A program made the translations under genes and the position numbers. A stretch of 64,000 bases of DNA from Streptomyces luteogriseus (GTDB taxonomy: Bacteria > Actinomycetota > Actinomycetes > Streptomycetales > Streptomycetaceae). The stretch lies in the NCBI RefSeq assembly GCF_014205055.1, contig NZ_JACHMS010000001.1, forward strand, positions 3,596,001 through 3,660,000, read 5' to 3'. Within the stretch, counting starts at the first letter, position 1; each line of letters opens with the position of its first letter. The notes below the pieces were generated by a model. That model had not been told where the DNA came from. It did not search any database and worked only from the letters and a program-made list of their open reading frames with translations. Positions 53,616-62,536 of the stretch are shown here, one piece after another.

Positions 53616-54740
53616 ATAGGGGTCGGCGACCGCCTTGCGCAGGCTGTCCCAGGCCGCGTCGTTCGCCACCGCCAGGTTGCAGTGCGGCCCGGGGTCGCGG
53701 TAGTTCCACTGGAGGGCGGCCTTGACGCCGTCCAGGCCCTTCAGCACCCCGGGCACCCGCGCGTACCACTCGGCCTGCCGCTCGGGGCGGTTCGCGTCCG
53801 CGGCCGTGCCGAACTCGGAGAGCATCAGCGGCTTGTCGTCGGAGATGTTCGCCCGGATCCAGTCGTGCGTGGCGGCTTGCGTCTGCGCGAAGGTCAGCCA
53901 GCCGGCGTCGTGACAGCGGTAGTAGTTGTACTGGTTGTAGCCGACCCAGTCGACGTAGTCGTCGCCCGGGTACATCTTCTTGATCTCGTCGGCGTGGTCG
54001 AGGTACCCGGTGGTGATCCACGTCCACACCACGTTGTCCACGCCCAGTTCGCGGAACCGGTCGTGGATGTGCCGGTAGGCCTTCACATAGTCGGCGGGCG
54101 TGCCGTTGGCCGGGGTGCGGGTGTCCATCTCCAGGTCGAAGGAGAGGAACACCTTCTTGCCGTAGTCCTTGATGCGCCGGGCCTGGACGTCGATGACCTT
54201 GTCGTCCAGCTCGCCGGCGGCGATCTGCTTCCAGGTCGGCTGCTGCTGTTTCGTGCCGCCCCACCACTTGCTCTCCCAGGACAGCAGCAGCAGGTGGTCC
54301 TCGCCGACGCGCCGCTCCTCCGGGGTCAGCAGCTGGCCCTCGCGGCGGGCGCCCGAGGCCAGGGACATGTCGTGGTACGTGTACACGATGTCGAGTTCGC
54401 GTCCCACGCGCTTCTCGTAGGCGCGCACCTTCTCCGGCAGGTCGTCTCGCTCGTGCGGCACGAACGCGCCGAACCAGGCGCCGCAGGGCGGTTCGAGGAG
54501 GGCCGTCGGGCGGCAGTCCGCCTTGGAGCCGGCGGCTCCCGAGTCCGGCCCCGACGCGTCCCGCAGGGCGAATGCGGCGACCAGGACGGCGCTGACGACC
54601 GTGGCGGACATGATCAGCAGCCGGCGGCGGCTCGATACCGACGGGCCGGCGGACCGCTCCTCGTGTGGATCTTTTCGGTGCTGTCCTCCGGTCGTGCTCG
54701 GCATGCGGCGAGAGGGACGATGGGGACGGTTGAACCTCAC
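53595..54740 (-). CDS. Secreted/anchored glycoside hydrolase, GH26-like
   Basis: A 381-residue protein. Residues about 38-62 (RRLLIMSATVVSAVLVAAFA) form a signal anchor; the extracellular domain starts about GAWFGAFVPHERDDL. TIM-barrel features: DIVYTYHDMS, HLLLLSWESKWWGG, VFLSFDLEMDTRTP, VVWTWITTGYL and DWVGYNQYNYY, with the likely nucleophile in KPLMLSEFGTAAD (Glu) and an acid/base earlier (FDLEMD or similar). Family 26-type beta-mannanase/endoglucanase-like proteins fit best. The start could also be an internal ATG near residue 13. It is convergent with the deacetylase gene; a 22-bp repeat lies at its 3' end. Confidence 0.8.
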   Translation of the reverse strand: MRFNRPHRPSRRMPSTTGGQHRKDPHEERSAGPSVSSRRRLLIMSATVVSAVLVAAFALRDASGPDSGAAGSKADCRPTALLEPPCGAWFGAFVPHERDDLPEKVRAYEKRVGRELDIVYTYHDMSLASGARREGQLLTPEERRVGEDHLLLLSWESKWWGGTKQQQPTWKQIAAGELDDKVIDVQARRIKDYGKKVFLSFDLEMDTRTPANGTPADYVKAYRHIHDRFRELGVDNVVWTWITTGYLDHADEIKKMYPGDDYVDWVGYNQYNYYRCHDAGWLTFAQTQAATHDWIRANISDDKPLMLSEFGTAADANRPERQAEWYARVPGVLKGLDGVKAALQWNYRDPGPHCNLAVANDAAWDSLRKAVADPYLNQPRR

Positions 54741-55165
54741 TGAGCGGAACCCTTCGGTGTCCTCGGCTGCGGGGAGGCGCGCAGGGGCGGGCAGAACGCG
54801 GCGAGTGTGATCAGCAGTGTCAGCGTCAGCAGCACCCGCTGCGCGCTGAAGGTGTGCGTGGCGATCAGCACGGTCGCGACGAGCATCAAGGCGCCGATGC
54901 TGAGGAACAGCGTCAGCATCAGCCGTTCCAGCAGGTCGGAGTGGCGGGCGAAGTCCGGGTCCCGGCGCTCCACGGGCCCTTCGGCGGGCCGCGCCGCGAG
55001 GGCGGGGGCGCAGACTCTGACCATGGCCGCGCCCGGGCCCGCCGCCAGGAAGAGCACGACCGCCGCTCCCCGCAGCGGTGATCCGCCGGGCAGGGCGAGC
55101 GCGGCGAGCGCCAGCCAGCCGCCGAACGGGGGCAGCATCCGGACCATGAGTTCCTGCGGTGTCAT
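54737..55165 (-). CDS. Small membrane protein of the polysaccharide cluster
   Basis: A 142-residue protein from ATG 55165. Four hydrophobic segments: FGGWLALAALALPGG, LRGAAVVLFLAAGPGAAMV, LMLTLFLSIGALMLVATVLI, and RVLLTLTLLITLAAF. DLLERLMLTLFLSI carries a charged motif. Its start overlaps the stop of the next membrane protein upstream, and its stop overlaps the GH26-like gene start by 4 bp, so it sits in a tightly coupled operon. No family recognised. Confidence 0.75.
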   Translation of the reverse strand: MTPQELMVRMLPPFGGWLALAALALPGGSPLRGAAVVLFLAAGPGAAMVRVCAPALAARPAEGPVERRDPDFARHSDLLERLMLTLFLSIGALMLVATVLIATHTFSAQRVLLTLTLLITLAAFCPPLRASPQPRTPKGSAQ

Positions 55166-57144
55166 CGCTCCGCTCCCCCTGACTGCTTCAGCACGTAGAG
55201 CCACCCGGCGCTGTTCTCCGCGACCAGCCGGAATCGCGGCGAGGCGGCGACGGACTTTCGGATGCGGTCCAGCTGCGCCTTGTCGAGCTGCCCGTTCATC
55301 TCGGAGTTGGCCAGCTGCCCCTGGGTGAGCAGGAAGTAGGCCCGTCCCGGTCGCTTCACCCCGGCCATGTCCCGCGCGAGGGTGGCGGCGGGGCTCTCGA
55401 CGATCCGGTCGACGTGACTGCGGGCGTCGTCGAGGAACCAGTAGTGGTCGACGCTCCAGTAGGAGGCGTACGCGTCCGGGTAGTTGCGGTTGGCGGCCAC
55501 GACCAGCGACCCGTCCGGCGCCTGGTCGAAGAGCTGCCGTACGAGGGCGACTTCCTGCGGCGGGAAGTAGTTGATCCGGTCCTTGCCCGAGTAGGCCGGG
55601 ACGAACGCCAGGCTTCCGCCGAGCAGCGCCGCCAGCGGCACCCAGGTGCCGATCCCCCACCGGCGGGCCCTGGAGGAGCCGCCGGACTGCCGGTTGCCGG
55701 CCTGCCGGTTGTCGGCCTGCTGTGCGGCGGCGTCGGCGGCCAGGGTGCGGACTTTGGGCAGCAGCGCCGCGGCGGCGAAGAAGGCGGCGCCGGGCAGCAT
55801 GAACAGCAGCACCCGGAAGATCATCTCGCTGCCGTAGCTGCTCGCCGCGAACATCGGCAGCGGGGCCGCCGCGACCAGCAGCAGCGGCCACGCGCGGTGG
55901 CGCAGCACCCGCTGGCGCAGCACGCCCACGGCCGCGAGCAGCAGCACGGAACCGGAGAGCAGCCGGGCCGCCCAGGAGGTGGCGATCGCTCCGGTGCCGG
56001 TGGGGGTGGCGCCGTAGCCCGTCTCGACGTTGGCCCCGAGGTCGCCGATGGAGCGGATCATGTCCGGCATCGCCGCGGACAGGAAGGGCAGCGCGGCCGT
56101 GAGGCACCAGGCCAGGAAGATCACGACGGTCGTGGCCACCGGGACCCAGTCGCGGTAGCGGCGGCTCAGGCACAGGGCGAGCAGGCAGACGACCAGCATG
56201 CCCGGGGTGAGCTGGTGGGAGATGACGATCGTCACGATCAGGACGGTGAGCACCACCGTCCACACGGCCTGCCGCGGCCGGCCCCGCCGCACCGCGGACC
56301 GGCCGAACCGCCGCAGGACGACGGCGAGCACGCCCACGTGCAGCGCGTACGCCACCGACTGGGGGGAGAAGTAGTCCTGCCCGACCCAGTTGGCGACGTA
56401 GAAGAGCCAGACCGCGGTCCAGATCAGCCGCCGGTCCTCCGTGAACGTGCGGTAGATCAGCAGCAGCGGGAGCAGCAGCATCAGACTGGAGACCAGGGGC
56501 CACCAGGCCATGTACATCGCCACCGAGTCCACGCCCAGCAGTCGCTGCAGCGCGGCCTGGGCGGCGAAGAAGCCCGGCCACTGGTCGTACACGGCCATGT
56601 CCCCGACCTGATCGGCCGTCTGCAGTCCGCCGGCCGTCAGCAGATGGTCGATGACCGCCTCGTGCTTCCACCCCCAGGCGTACAGCGGGGTCGGGTAGAG
56701 CACCGCCTGCGTGGCCCGCTCCACCACCAGCAGACCGAGCACGTACGCCGCCGACCAGGCGGCCGGGCGGCGCGCGTCGCGGACCGTGAACCAGAAGCCG
56801 GTGGTGAGCACCGCGAGCCCTGCCCAGAAGGCCGGGTGCAGAGCGCTGACCAGTCCGTAGTCGTCGAGCCGCGCGACGTCGGTGTGCCGCATGGCGTACG
56901 CCCAGAGCGCGAGCGCGACGACCAGCGGAACACCGGGCCAGGCCGGCACGCCCCGCCCGGACCAGACGGGCGGCAGGTCGGACAGATCCGTCACCGGCTC
57001 GTGGGCGGGGCTGGACGACTCCGAGGAGGAGGGGCTGGAGGACTGGCTGGCCGTCTCGGGGCCGCTGCCGGAGGTGTTCGCGCCGTCCCGTGCGGGTGTG
57101 GGTTCCGGCGTGGATCTCTCCCTCGGTGTGACTGGCGGACGCAC
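55162..57144 (-). CDS. Large polytopic membrane protein (GT-C-like, 660 residues)
   Basis: From GTG 57144 (GGGGGG 8 bp upstream) the protein has a Ser/Pro-rich cytoplasmic start, then about a dozen helices (VPLVVALALWAYAMRH, FWAGLAVLTTGFWFTVRDAR, LMLLLPLLLIYRTFTEDRRL, VVLTVLIVTIVISHQLTPGM, and more), ending with an external 150-residue domain (APDGSLVVAANRNYPDAYAS). Length and order fit a GT-C / O-antigen polymerase-like membrane enzyme, but no catalytic motif can be assigned. It is coupled to the small membrane gene and lies 110 bp from the flippase gene. Confidence 0.75.
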   Translation of the reverse strand: MRPPVTPRERSTPEPTPARDGANTSGSGPETASQSSSPSSSESSSPAHEPVTDLSDLPPVWSGRGVPAWPGVPLVVALALWAYAMRHTDVARLDDYGLVSALHPAFWAGLAVLTTGFWFTVRDARRPAAWSAAYVLGLLVVERATQAVLYPTPLYAWGWKHEAVIDHLLTAGGLQTADQVGDMAVYDQWPGFFAAQAALQRLLGVDSVAMYMAWWPLVSSLMLLLPLLLIYRTFTEDRRLIWTAVWLFYVANWVGQDYFSPQSVAYALHVGVLAVVLRRFGRSAVRRGRPRQAVWTVVLTVLIVTIVISHQLTPGMLVVCLLALCLSRRYRDWVPVATTVVIFLAWCLTAALPFLSAAMPDMIRSIGDLGANVETGYGATPTGTGAIATSWAARLLSGSVLLLAAVGVLRQRVLRHRAWPLLLVAAAPLPMFAASSYGSEMIFRVLLFMLPGAAFFAAAALLPKVRTLAADAAAQQADNRQAGNRQSGGSSRARRWGIGTWVPLAALLGGSLAFVPAYSGKDRINYFPPQEVALVRQLFDQAPDGSLVVAANRNYPDAYASYWSVDHYWFLDDARSHVDRIVESPAATLARDMAGVKRPGRAYFLLTQGQLANSEMNGQLDKAQLDRIRKSVAASPRFRLVAENSAGWLYVLKQSGGAER

Positions 57145-57254
57145 GGTGGTTCCCCCCTGGCGGTTGCTCTCTTCGGCTCTGCTTCGGTTCTGCTTCGGCT
57201 CTGTTCGGTCCCTGTTCGGTCCTGGGCCCGGATCGGTGCCGGCTTCGGGTGTGA

Positions 57255-59546
57255 TCAGTCGCGGGGCGGGCCGCTCGGTGGTCCGCCGGCCGTTCGGTTG
57301 GCTATGGGGCCTGTCGAGGCCGTGGTGCGGGGGCCCGTGGAGGCCGTGGTGCGGGAGCGCGCCCACGCCGACGCGGCGCGGTGGAGCAGCAGGAGCAGCG
57401 TCAGGGCGACGAGCAGGGGCGGCGCGAGGGGCGCGAGCGCGTCGCGCCACACCCAGCCGCCGACCGCGACGAGGTACACAACCCCCCAGCGCCCCGGCCA
57501 CGCCAGCCGGCCGCCCGCCCTCGCGAGCAGCAGCCCCAGCGGTACGAGACACAGCAACTGGAAGGCCGGCGGTGCCCAGCGCAGCAGCGGTTCGGGCCCG
57601 TCGAGCCCGACCGCGTCCGCCAGGAAGCCGGCCGTCTTCTCATACAACGCCCCCTCCACCGGCCGCGGTTCCCGTCCGAGGGCGACCGGTGCGGCGTACA
57701 GGGCGAGCAGGGCGGCGCCCAGCGCCGTGCCGGGCAGCCACGGGTCGTGCCGGGTGCTCAGCGTGACGGCGGCGACGAACACCACGAGCAGCAGGCCGCC
57801 CGCGGTGAGCGACGGCAGGGGCAGGCCCTCCAGCAGCTGACGTCCGGTCAGGGCGGCGCGGGAGACGCCGTCGAGCCACGGCAGGTCCCGCAACGGGGCG
57901 AGGAAGAAGAGGGCGGCCACCGCGAGCAGGCTCCACAGAGCGCCTCGCAGTCGCCTCTCCTGCGGCTCCCGGTCCGGTTCCCGGGGCTCGTGGTGCGGGG
58001 GTTCCCTGGTCGGCCCCTCCGAGCGCACGATCAGCGCCAGCGTGTCCGCCTGGAGCGCCTCGCGTTCGTATCCGGGGCGCCCGATGAACAGCGTGACCGT
58101 GTCCTGGTCGCCGTCCCTGGGCTGGTGGGCGGCGCGGCGGGCCCAGGTGGTGCCGTATCCGGCGGTGGCGTTGAGTTTCGCCCAGTGGGTGCCGTAGGCG
58201 GGGCCGGTGGGCGTACGGACGGGGGGTGCGGTGTCGTCGTGGCGCAGGGCCGCGCGCAGACCGGCCATGGAGACGACGGCGATCAGCGTCATGCTCAGCA
58301 GCACCGCCCAGCCGGCGCCCGCGATCCCCGAAGGGGTGAACAGCATGGCGGCGCTGCCCAGCACCAGGGCGCACATGGCCCCTTGGAGCGCGGCCAGCAC
58401 ACCCGTGCGCCCCTGGACGCGCAGCACGCCGATGTACAGCTCCACCACCACCCGTGGCAGGGCGCCGAGGGCGAGCAGCCTGAGCACGGTCGAGCCGTGC
58501 TCGGCGTAGTCCGGGCTGAAGGGCGTGAGGATGTACGGGGCGAAGACGACCAGCACGGCCACGACCGGGACCAGCAGCAGGGTCATACGCCGTAGGGCGC
58601 CCCGGACGCCGTCGGCGAGCTGGCGCGGGTCGTGCGAGGCGTGCGCGGTGAGCGACGAGGCCATGTTGATGGCCATGAACTCCATCGTGCCGCCGACGGT
58701 GTAGGCCACGTAGAAGTAGCCGTTCTCGGCGGCGCTGAAGCGGACGGCGACCATCACCGGCAGCAGGTTGATCATCGCCAGACTGAACAGGGCGCCCAGG
58801 GAGTCCCCGGCCAGGAAGCGGCCCATGTCCTTGATCTTCGGGGGGTCCTTGTCGCGGTCCGCCTCCGCCTGCCGCGGGATGAGCCGGCGGAAGATCAGCC
58901 AGCCCAGCGGCAGCGTGGAGAAGGCGATCGCCGCCGCCCAGGAGACGAAGATGCCGAGGACGGGCAGCGTGCCGGCGAAGACGGCCAGGAGGGCCAGTTT
59001 CCCGACCGAGAACACCGCGTTCCCGGCGGGCACCCACTCCGCCTTGCGCAGTCCGGTGAGCACCCCGTCCTGGAGGGTGAGCAACGCCCAGGCCACACAG
59101 GCCGCGACGAACACCGCGCCCGCCATGGGCGTGCCCAGGGGTGCGTAGGACGCTCCCCAGGCGTCGAGCGTGAGCAGGAAGACGGCGGCGGCGAGCGCCA
59201 CGACCAGCGAACTGGCCACGTACGTGCCCCCCACCAGACGCCCGGTCTCCCGTCCCGCGCGCGGGACGAAGCGGACGACGGCGCCGATCATCGTCGTCGC
59301 GGTGATGCTGGCGAGCAGCCGCATCGCGGCGATCGCGGCCGAGCCCTGGCCGACGGCCTCCTCCGTGTAGTAGCGGGCGGCCACCAGCCAGAACCCCAGG
59401 CCCAGTACGGCGGAGACGCCGGTGCTGAGCATGAGGAAGTAGGCGTTCTTGAACAGTGAGTCGTGGGTCGGGTCGCTGCCGGCAGGCTTCGGTCCGCCGC
59501 CGTCGGTGCGCGCGGCGGCGGGCTCGTGCACCTGGATCTCAGCCAC
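57255..59546 (-). CDS. Wzx-like flippase fused to a C-terminal membrane domain
   Basis: A 763-residue protein from GTG 59546. Residues 30-450 are an oligosaccharide flippase/MATE-like domain: FKNAYFLMLSTGVSAVLGLG, SAAIAAMRLLASITATTMIG, AMINLLPVMVAVRFSAAENG, and FSPDYAEHGSTVLRLLALGA. A cytoplasmic linker (to about 560) is followed by a second region of six helices (LRGALWSLLAVAALFFLAPL, LLLVVFVAAVTLSTR, and others). The final 30 residues are low-complexity with a repeated RTTASTGP encoded by a 24-bp repeat (57307-57354). It should flip lipid-linked glycans. The fusion is unusual. Confidence 0.85.
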   Translation of the reverse strand: MAEIQVHEPAAARTDGGGPKPAGSDPTHDSLFKNAYFLMLSTGVSAVLGLGFWLVAARYYTEEAVGQGSAAIAAMRLLASITATTMIGAVVRFVPRAGRETGRLVGGTYVASSLVVALAAAVFLLTLDAWGASYAPLGTPMAGAVFVAACVAWALLTLQDGVLTGLRKAEWVPAGNAVFSVGKLALLAVFAGTLPVLGIFVSWAAAIAFSTLPLGWLIFRRLIPRQAEADRDKDPPKIKDMGRFLAGDSLGALFSLAMINLLPVMVAVRFSAAENGYFYVAYTVGGTMEFMAINMASSLTAHASHDPRQLADGVRGALRRMTLLLVPVVAVLVVFAPYILTPFSPDYAEHGSTVLRLLALGALPRVVVELYIGVLRVQGRTGVLAALQGAMCALVLGSAAMLFTPSGIAGAGWAVLLSMTLIAVVSMAGLRAALRHDDTAPPVRTPTGPAYGTHWAKLNATAGYGTTWARRAAHQPRDGDQDTVTLFIGRPGYEREALQADTLALIVRSEGPTREPPHHEPREPDREPQERRLRGALWSLLAVAALFFLAPLRDLPWLDGVSRAALTGRQLLEGLPLPSLTAGGLLLVVFVAAVTLSTRHDPWLPGTALGAALLALYAAPVALGREPRPVEGALYEKTAGFLADAVGLDGPEPLLRWAPPAFQLLCLVPLGLLLARAGGRLAWPGRWGVVYLVAVGGWVWRDALAPLAPPLLVALTLLLLLHRAASAWARSRTTASTGPRTTASTGPIANRTAGGPPSGPPRD
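57307..57354. repeat. Two 24-bp in-frame repeats at the flippase C-terminus
   Basis: Units 57307-57330 and 57331-57354 share GGGCC-GT-GAGGCCGTGGTGCGG with three mismatches and encode RTTASTGP twice. Confidence 0.85.
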
Positions 59547-60798
59547 GGGACTGTCCCAGCCCTCCCGCTGTCGGCCTGTTCCCGGGCAGTTCTCCCGGCG
59601 CCCGGACGGGTTGCGCCCCGGACCGCTCCAGCACCTCGACGACCGTCCGCGCCCGCAGGGGGTCCACGGGCAGCGCGTGCCGCGCGAACCAGCGGGCCGC
59701 CCCGGGGGCCGGTGAGGGGTCGGTGAACTCCGCACCGGCGTAGTCGTCCAGGGGCGGGTCGTAGAGGTAGCCGACGACGATGCCCTGCCGCGCCAGCGCC
59801 GCGATCGCCGCGTCCCGGTCGGCCACGAACAGCGGGACGCGGAACAGCGGCTGTGTCCCGTGGCCCTGGCGCGGCTTGGCCCAGGGCGTGGACAGCAGCA
59901 GCTCCGTGCCCGCCCGGCAGGCGTCCAGCACCTCGTCCAGCCGGTCGAGCTTGTGCCCGATGCGCCGCAGCCGCAGCCGGCCCGGCGCCAGGCGGTAGTC
60001 GTGCATGTCGACGCGCACCCACGGGTGGTGGGCGTCGAGCCCGGGCGTCTCGCGGGCGGCGCGGGCGAGTTCGTCCGGGCGCAGCGGCATCCGGATCTCC
60101 TCGCGGTCCGCCAGCCCCAGCAGCCGGACCGCGGCCCAGGCGGCGCGCCGCAGCCGCAGCCCGCGCACCGCCGCCTCCGCGTACGGCCGGACCAGGTAGG
60201 CGAGTTCGGCGCTCGTCCGGCGCGGTGCGAGCAGTCCCGCGCACGTCTTCTCCACCGCCTCCCGTAACCCGGGGTCGGCGAGCGAGAGCATGCCTCCGGC
60301 CTTCGCTCCGACGTGCTTGGACAGGCTGAACACGGAGGCCTCGCCCCACGCCCCGACCGGCCGGTCCCCCACCCGGCTGCCGATCGCGTGCGCCCCGTCC
60401 TCGAACAGCGGGATCCCCAGCGCGTCGCACTTCTGCCTCAGGCGCGGCGCCGGGTCCGGGTTCCCGTACAGGTTCGTCGTGAGCACGGCCGACACCGAGC
60501 CCCACACCTCGTCCGGCACGGCATCGATGTCGATGGACGCGTCAAGCGGGTTCAACGGCGCCTGCACCGGGCGCAGTCCGGCCGCGAGCACGACGAAGAA
60601 GATCACGTCGTCGTTGACCGGCGACATCAGCACGCGTCCGCCGGGCGGGCACCAGTGGCGCAGCGCCACGTACAACCCGAAACGGCACGACGGTACGTAC
60701 ACACATTCCCGGCCGAGCCGGACGCGCATGGCCTCTTCCAGCCGCTTCGGCTGTGCACCACGCCGCACCGAACCCGGACCGGCCTCCCCTATGGCCAT
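59539..60798 (-). CDS. DegT/DnrJ-like PLP aminotransferase
   Basis: A 419-residue fold-type I PLP protein. VLMSPVNDDVIFFVVLAAGL, LTTNLYGNPDPAPRLRQKCD, PLFEDGAHAIGSRVGDRPVG (Asp for PLP N1), and ASVFSLSKHVGAKAGGMLSL (Schiff-base Lys) are in the expected order. Typical members transaminate nucleotide-linked keto sugars. The start codon is ATG/GTG 60798. The stop overlaps the flippase start by 8 bp. It likely gives an amino sugar to the polymer made by this cluster. Confidence 0.87.
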   Translation of the reverse strand: MAIGEAGPGSVRRGAQPKRLEEAMRVRLGRECVYVPSCRFGLYVALRHWCPPGGRVLMSPVNDDVIFFVVLAAGLRPVQAPLNPLDASIDIDAVPDEVWGSVSAVLTTNLYGNPDPAPRLRQKCDALGIPLFEDGAHAIGSRVGDRPVGAWGEASVFSLSKHVGAKAGGMLSLADPGLREAVEKTCAGLLAPRRTSAELAYLVRPYAEAAVRGLRLRRAAWAAVRLLGLADREEIRMPLRPDELARAARETPGLDAHHPWVRVDMHDYRLAPGRLRLRRIGHKLDRLDEVLDACRAGTELLLSTPWAKPRQGHGTQPLFRVPLFVADRDAAIAALARQGIVVGYLYDPPLDDYAGAEFTDPSPAPGAARWFARHALPVDPLRARTVVEVLERSGAQPVRAPGELPGNRPTAGGLGQSRG

Positions 60799-61055
60799 CC
60801 GCCCCCCAGATGTGCCGTGGGAAAGCCCCCTCCCCGAGGCCTTCCGGCACCCGCCCAGAGTCTCCCCGTTCGCACCGCTCCGTCAAGATTGCGTCGCGTC
60901 CTGTGGATAACTTCCGGCACGTACGCATACGGCGTCCCGCCCGGCCGCCGGAGTCGCCCCGTCCGGCCCCACCCGGGCCCACCTGCCCCGTTCGCCCTTC
61001 TCCGTCTCCTCGGACTCTGCCCAGGACCGGCACGTGACCCGTAACGTGTGGCACG

Positions 61056-61071
61056 ACCACGAATACGTGGT
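61056..61071. promoter_or_regulatory. Palindrome before fumarylacetoacetase
   Basis: ACCACGAATACGTGGT has perfect 6-bp arms around AATA and lies 36 bp before the ATG at 61108. The size and place suggest a repressor site for aromatic amino acid catabolism; the protein is unknown. Confidence 0.5.
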
Positions 61072-61107
61072 GACGACATGGCACACCCGAAAGCGAGGCA
61101 GCACCCG

Positions 61108-62319
61108 ATGCCCCCCTTCGATGTCCCCGAGGGTGACCCCTTCGGCCCGCACAATCTGCCGTACGGCGTGTTCTCCCTGCCCGGCTCGTCCCACCGGACC
61201 GTGGGCGTCCGGCTCGGCGACCATGTGCTGGACGCGGGCGCCGCGGCCCACGCGCTCGGCTCGCCGTACGCCTCCCTGCTCGCCCGGCCGACCCTCAACC
61301 CGCTGCTGGCCGCCGGCCGCACGGCCTGGTCGGACGTGCGCCGCGCGCTGACCGCCTGGGTGACCGTGCCGTCCCACCGCGAGACCGTCGCACCCCTGTT
61401 CCACCCCCTGTCGTCGGTGGAGCTGCACCTGCCGTTCGAGGTCGCGGACTACGTCGACTTCTACGCCTCCGAGAACCACGCGCGGAACGTCGGGCAGATC
61501 TTCCGTCCCGACGCGGAGGACTCCCTCACCCCCAACTGGAAGCACCTGCCCATCGGCTACCACGGCCGCTCCGGCACGGTCGTCGTCTCCGGCACGGAGA
61601 TCGCACGGCCGTCCGGCCAGCGCAAGGCCCCCACGGACTCCGCTCCCGTCTTCGGCCCGTCCGTCCGCCTGGACATCGAGGCCGAGGTCGGTTTCGTCGT
61701 CGGCGTGCCGTCCCGGATGGGCGCTCCGGTGGCTCTCGGCGACTTCCGCGAGCACGTGTTCGGGCTGTGCCTCCTCAACGACTGGTCCGCCCGCGACGTC
61801 CAGGCCTGGGAGTACGTGCCCCTCGGCCCGTTCCTCGGCAAGTCCTTCGCCACGTCGGTGTCGGCGTGGATCACTCCGCTGGACGCCCTGGAGGAGGCCC
61901 TCGTGGCGCCCCCCGCCCGGACGCACGAGCTGCTGCCGTACCTGGACGACAGCGACGAGGAACCCGGCGGTTACGACCTGCGGATCAGCGTCGCCGTCAA
62001 CGGCCACGTCGTCTCCGAGCCGCCCTTCTCCACCATGTACTGGACGGCCGCCCAGCAGCTGGCCCACATGACCGTCAACGGCGCCTCCCTGCGCACCGGC
62101 GACCTCTACGGCTCCGGCACGGTCAGCGGCCCGGCGGAACACGAGCGCGGCTCCCTGCTGGAGCTGACCTGGAACGGTCGCGAGCCCCTCGAACTCCCCG
62201 ACGGCAAGCGGACGTTCCTGGAGGACGGCGACGTGGTGACCCTCTCGGCCTGGGCCCCGGGGCCGCACGGCGTGCGGGTGGGGCTGGGCGAGGTGACCGG
62301 GCGAGTGGTCCAGGGCTGA
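61108..62319 (+). CDS. Fumarylacetoacetase (tyrosine/phenylalanine catabolism)
   Basis: A 403-residue enzyme that hydrolyses fumarylacetoacetate to fumarate and acetoacetate. From ATG 61108: MPPFDVPEGDPFGPHNLPYG (FAH N-terminus). Active site: DYVDFYASENHARNVG (Asp metal, His base), NWKHLPIGYHGRSGTVVVSG, DIEAEVGFVVGVPSRMG (metal Glu pair), LNDWSARDVQAWEYVPLGPF, FLGKSFATSVSAWITPLDAL, GDLYGSGTVSG. ATG 61078 is an alternative start. Its usual partner enzymes (homogentisate dioxygenase, HPPD) are not in the window. Confidence 0.95.
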   Translation: MPPFDVPEGDPFGPHNLPYGVFSLPGSSHRTVGVRLGDHVLDAGAAAHALGSPYASLLARPTLNPLLAAGRTAWSDVRRALTAWVTVPSHRETVAPLFHPLSSVELHLPFEVADYVDFYASENHARNVGQIFRPDAEDSLTPNWKHLPIGYHGRSGTVVVSGTEIARPSGQRKAPTDSAPVFGPSVRLDIEAEVGFVVGVPSRMGAPVALGDFREHVFGLCLLNDWSARDVQAWEYVPLGPFLGKSFATSVSAWITPLDALEEALVAPPARTHELLPYLDDSDEEPGGYDLRISVAVNGHVVSEPPFSTMYWTAAQQLAHMTVNGASLRTGDLYGSGTVSGPAEHERGSLLELTWNGREPLELPDGKRTFLEDGDVVTLSAWAPGPHGVRVGLGEVTGRVVQG

Positions 62320-62536
62320 CTCCGGTAGACCGGGGGCCGGCCGACGGTCGCCCCTCCGGTCCCTTCCGTTGTCGTTCGGCCCCTGACGCACACCGCCCGG
62401 CCCGTCATACTGGGCGCGGGGCGGTGTGCCCGCTCATGCGTCACGCTCGTCGTGGCCATCGGTGCGCACGGCGACCGCCCTTCCCCGCACGACCCGTGTC
62501 CGCCCCTCTTCCGACGAGGAACCGGAGCCCGTGGCC

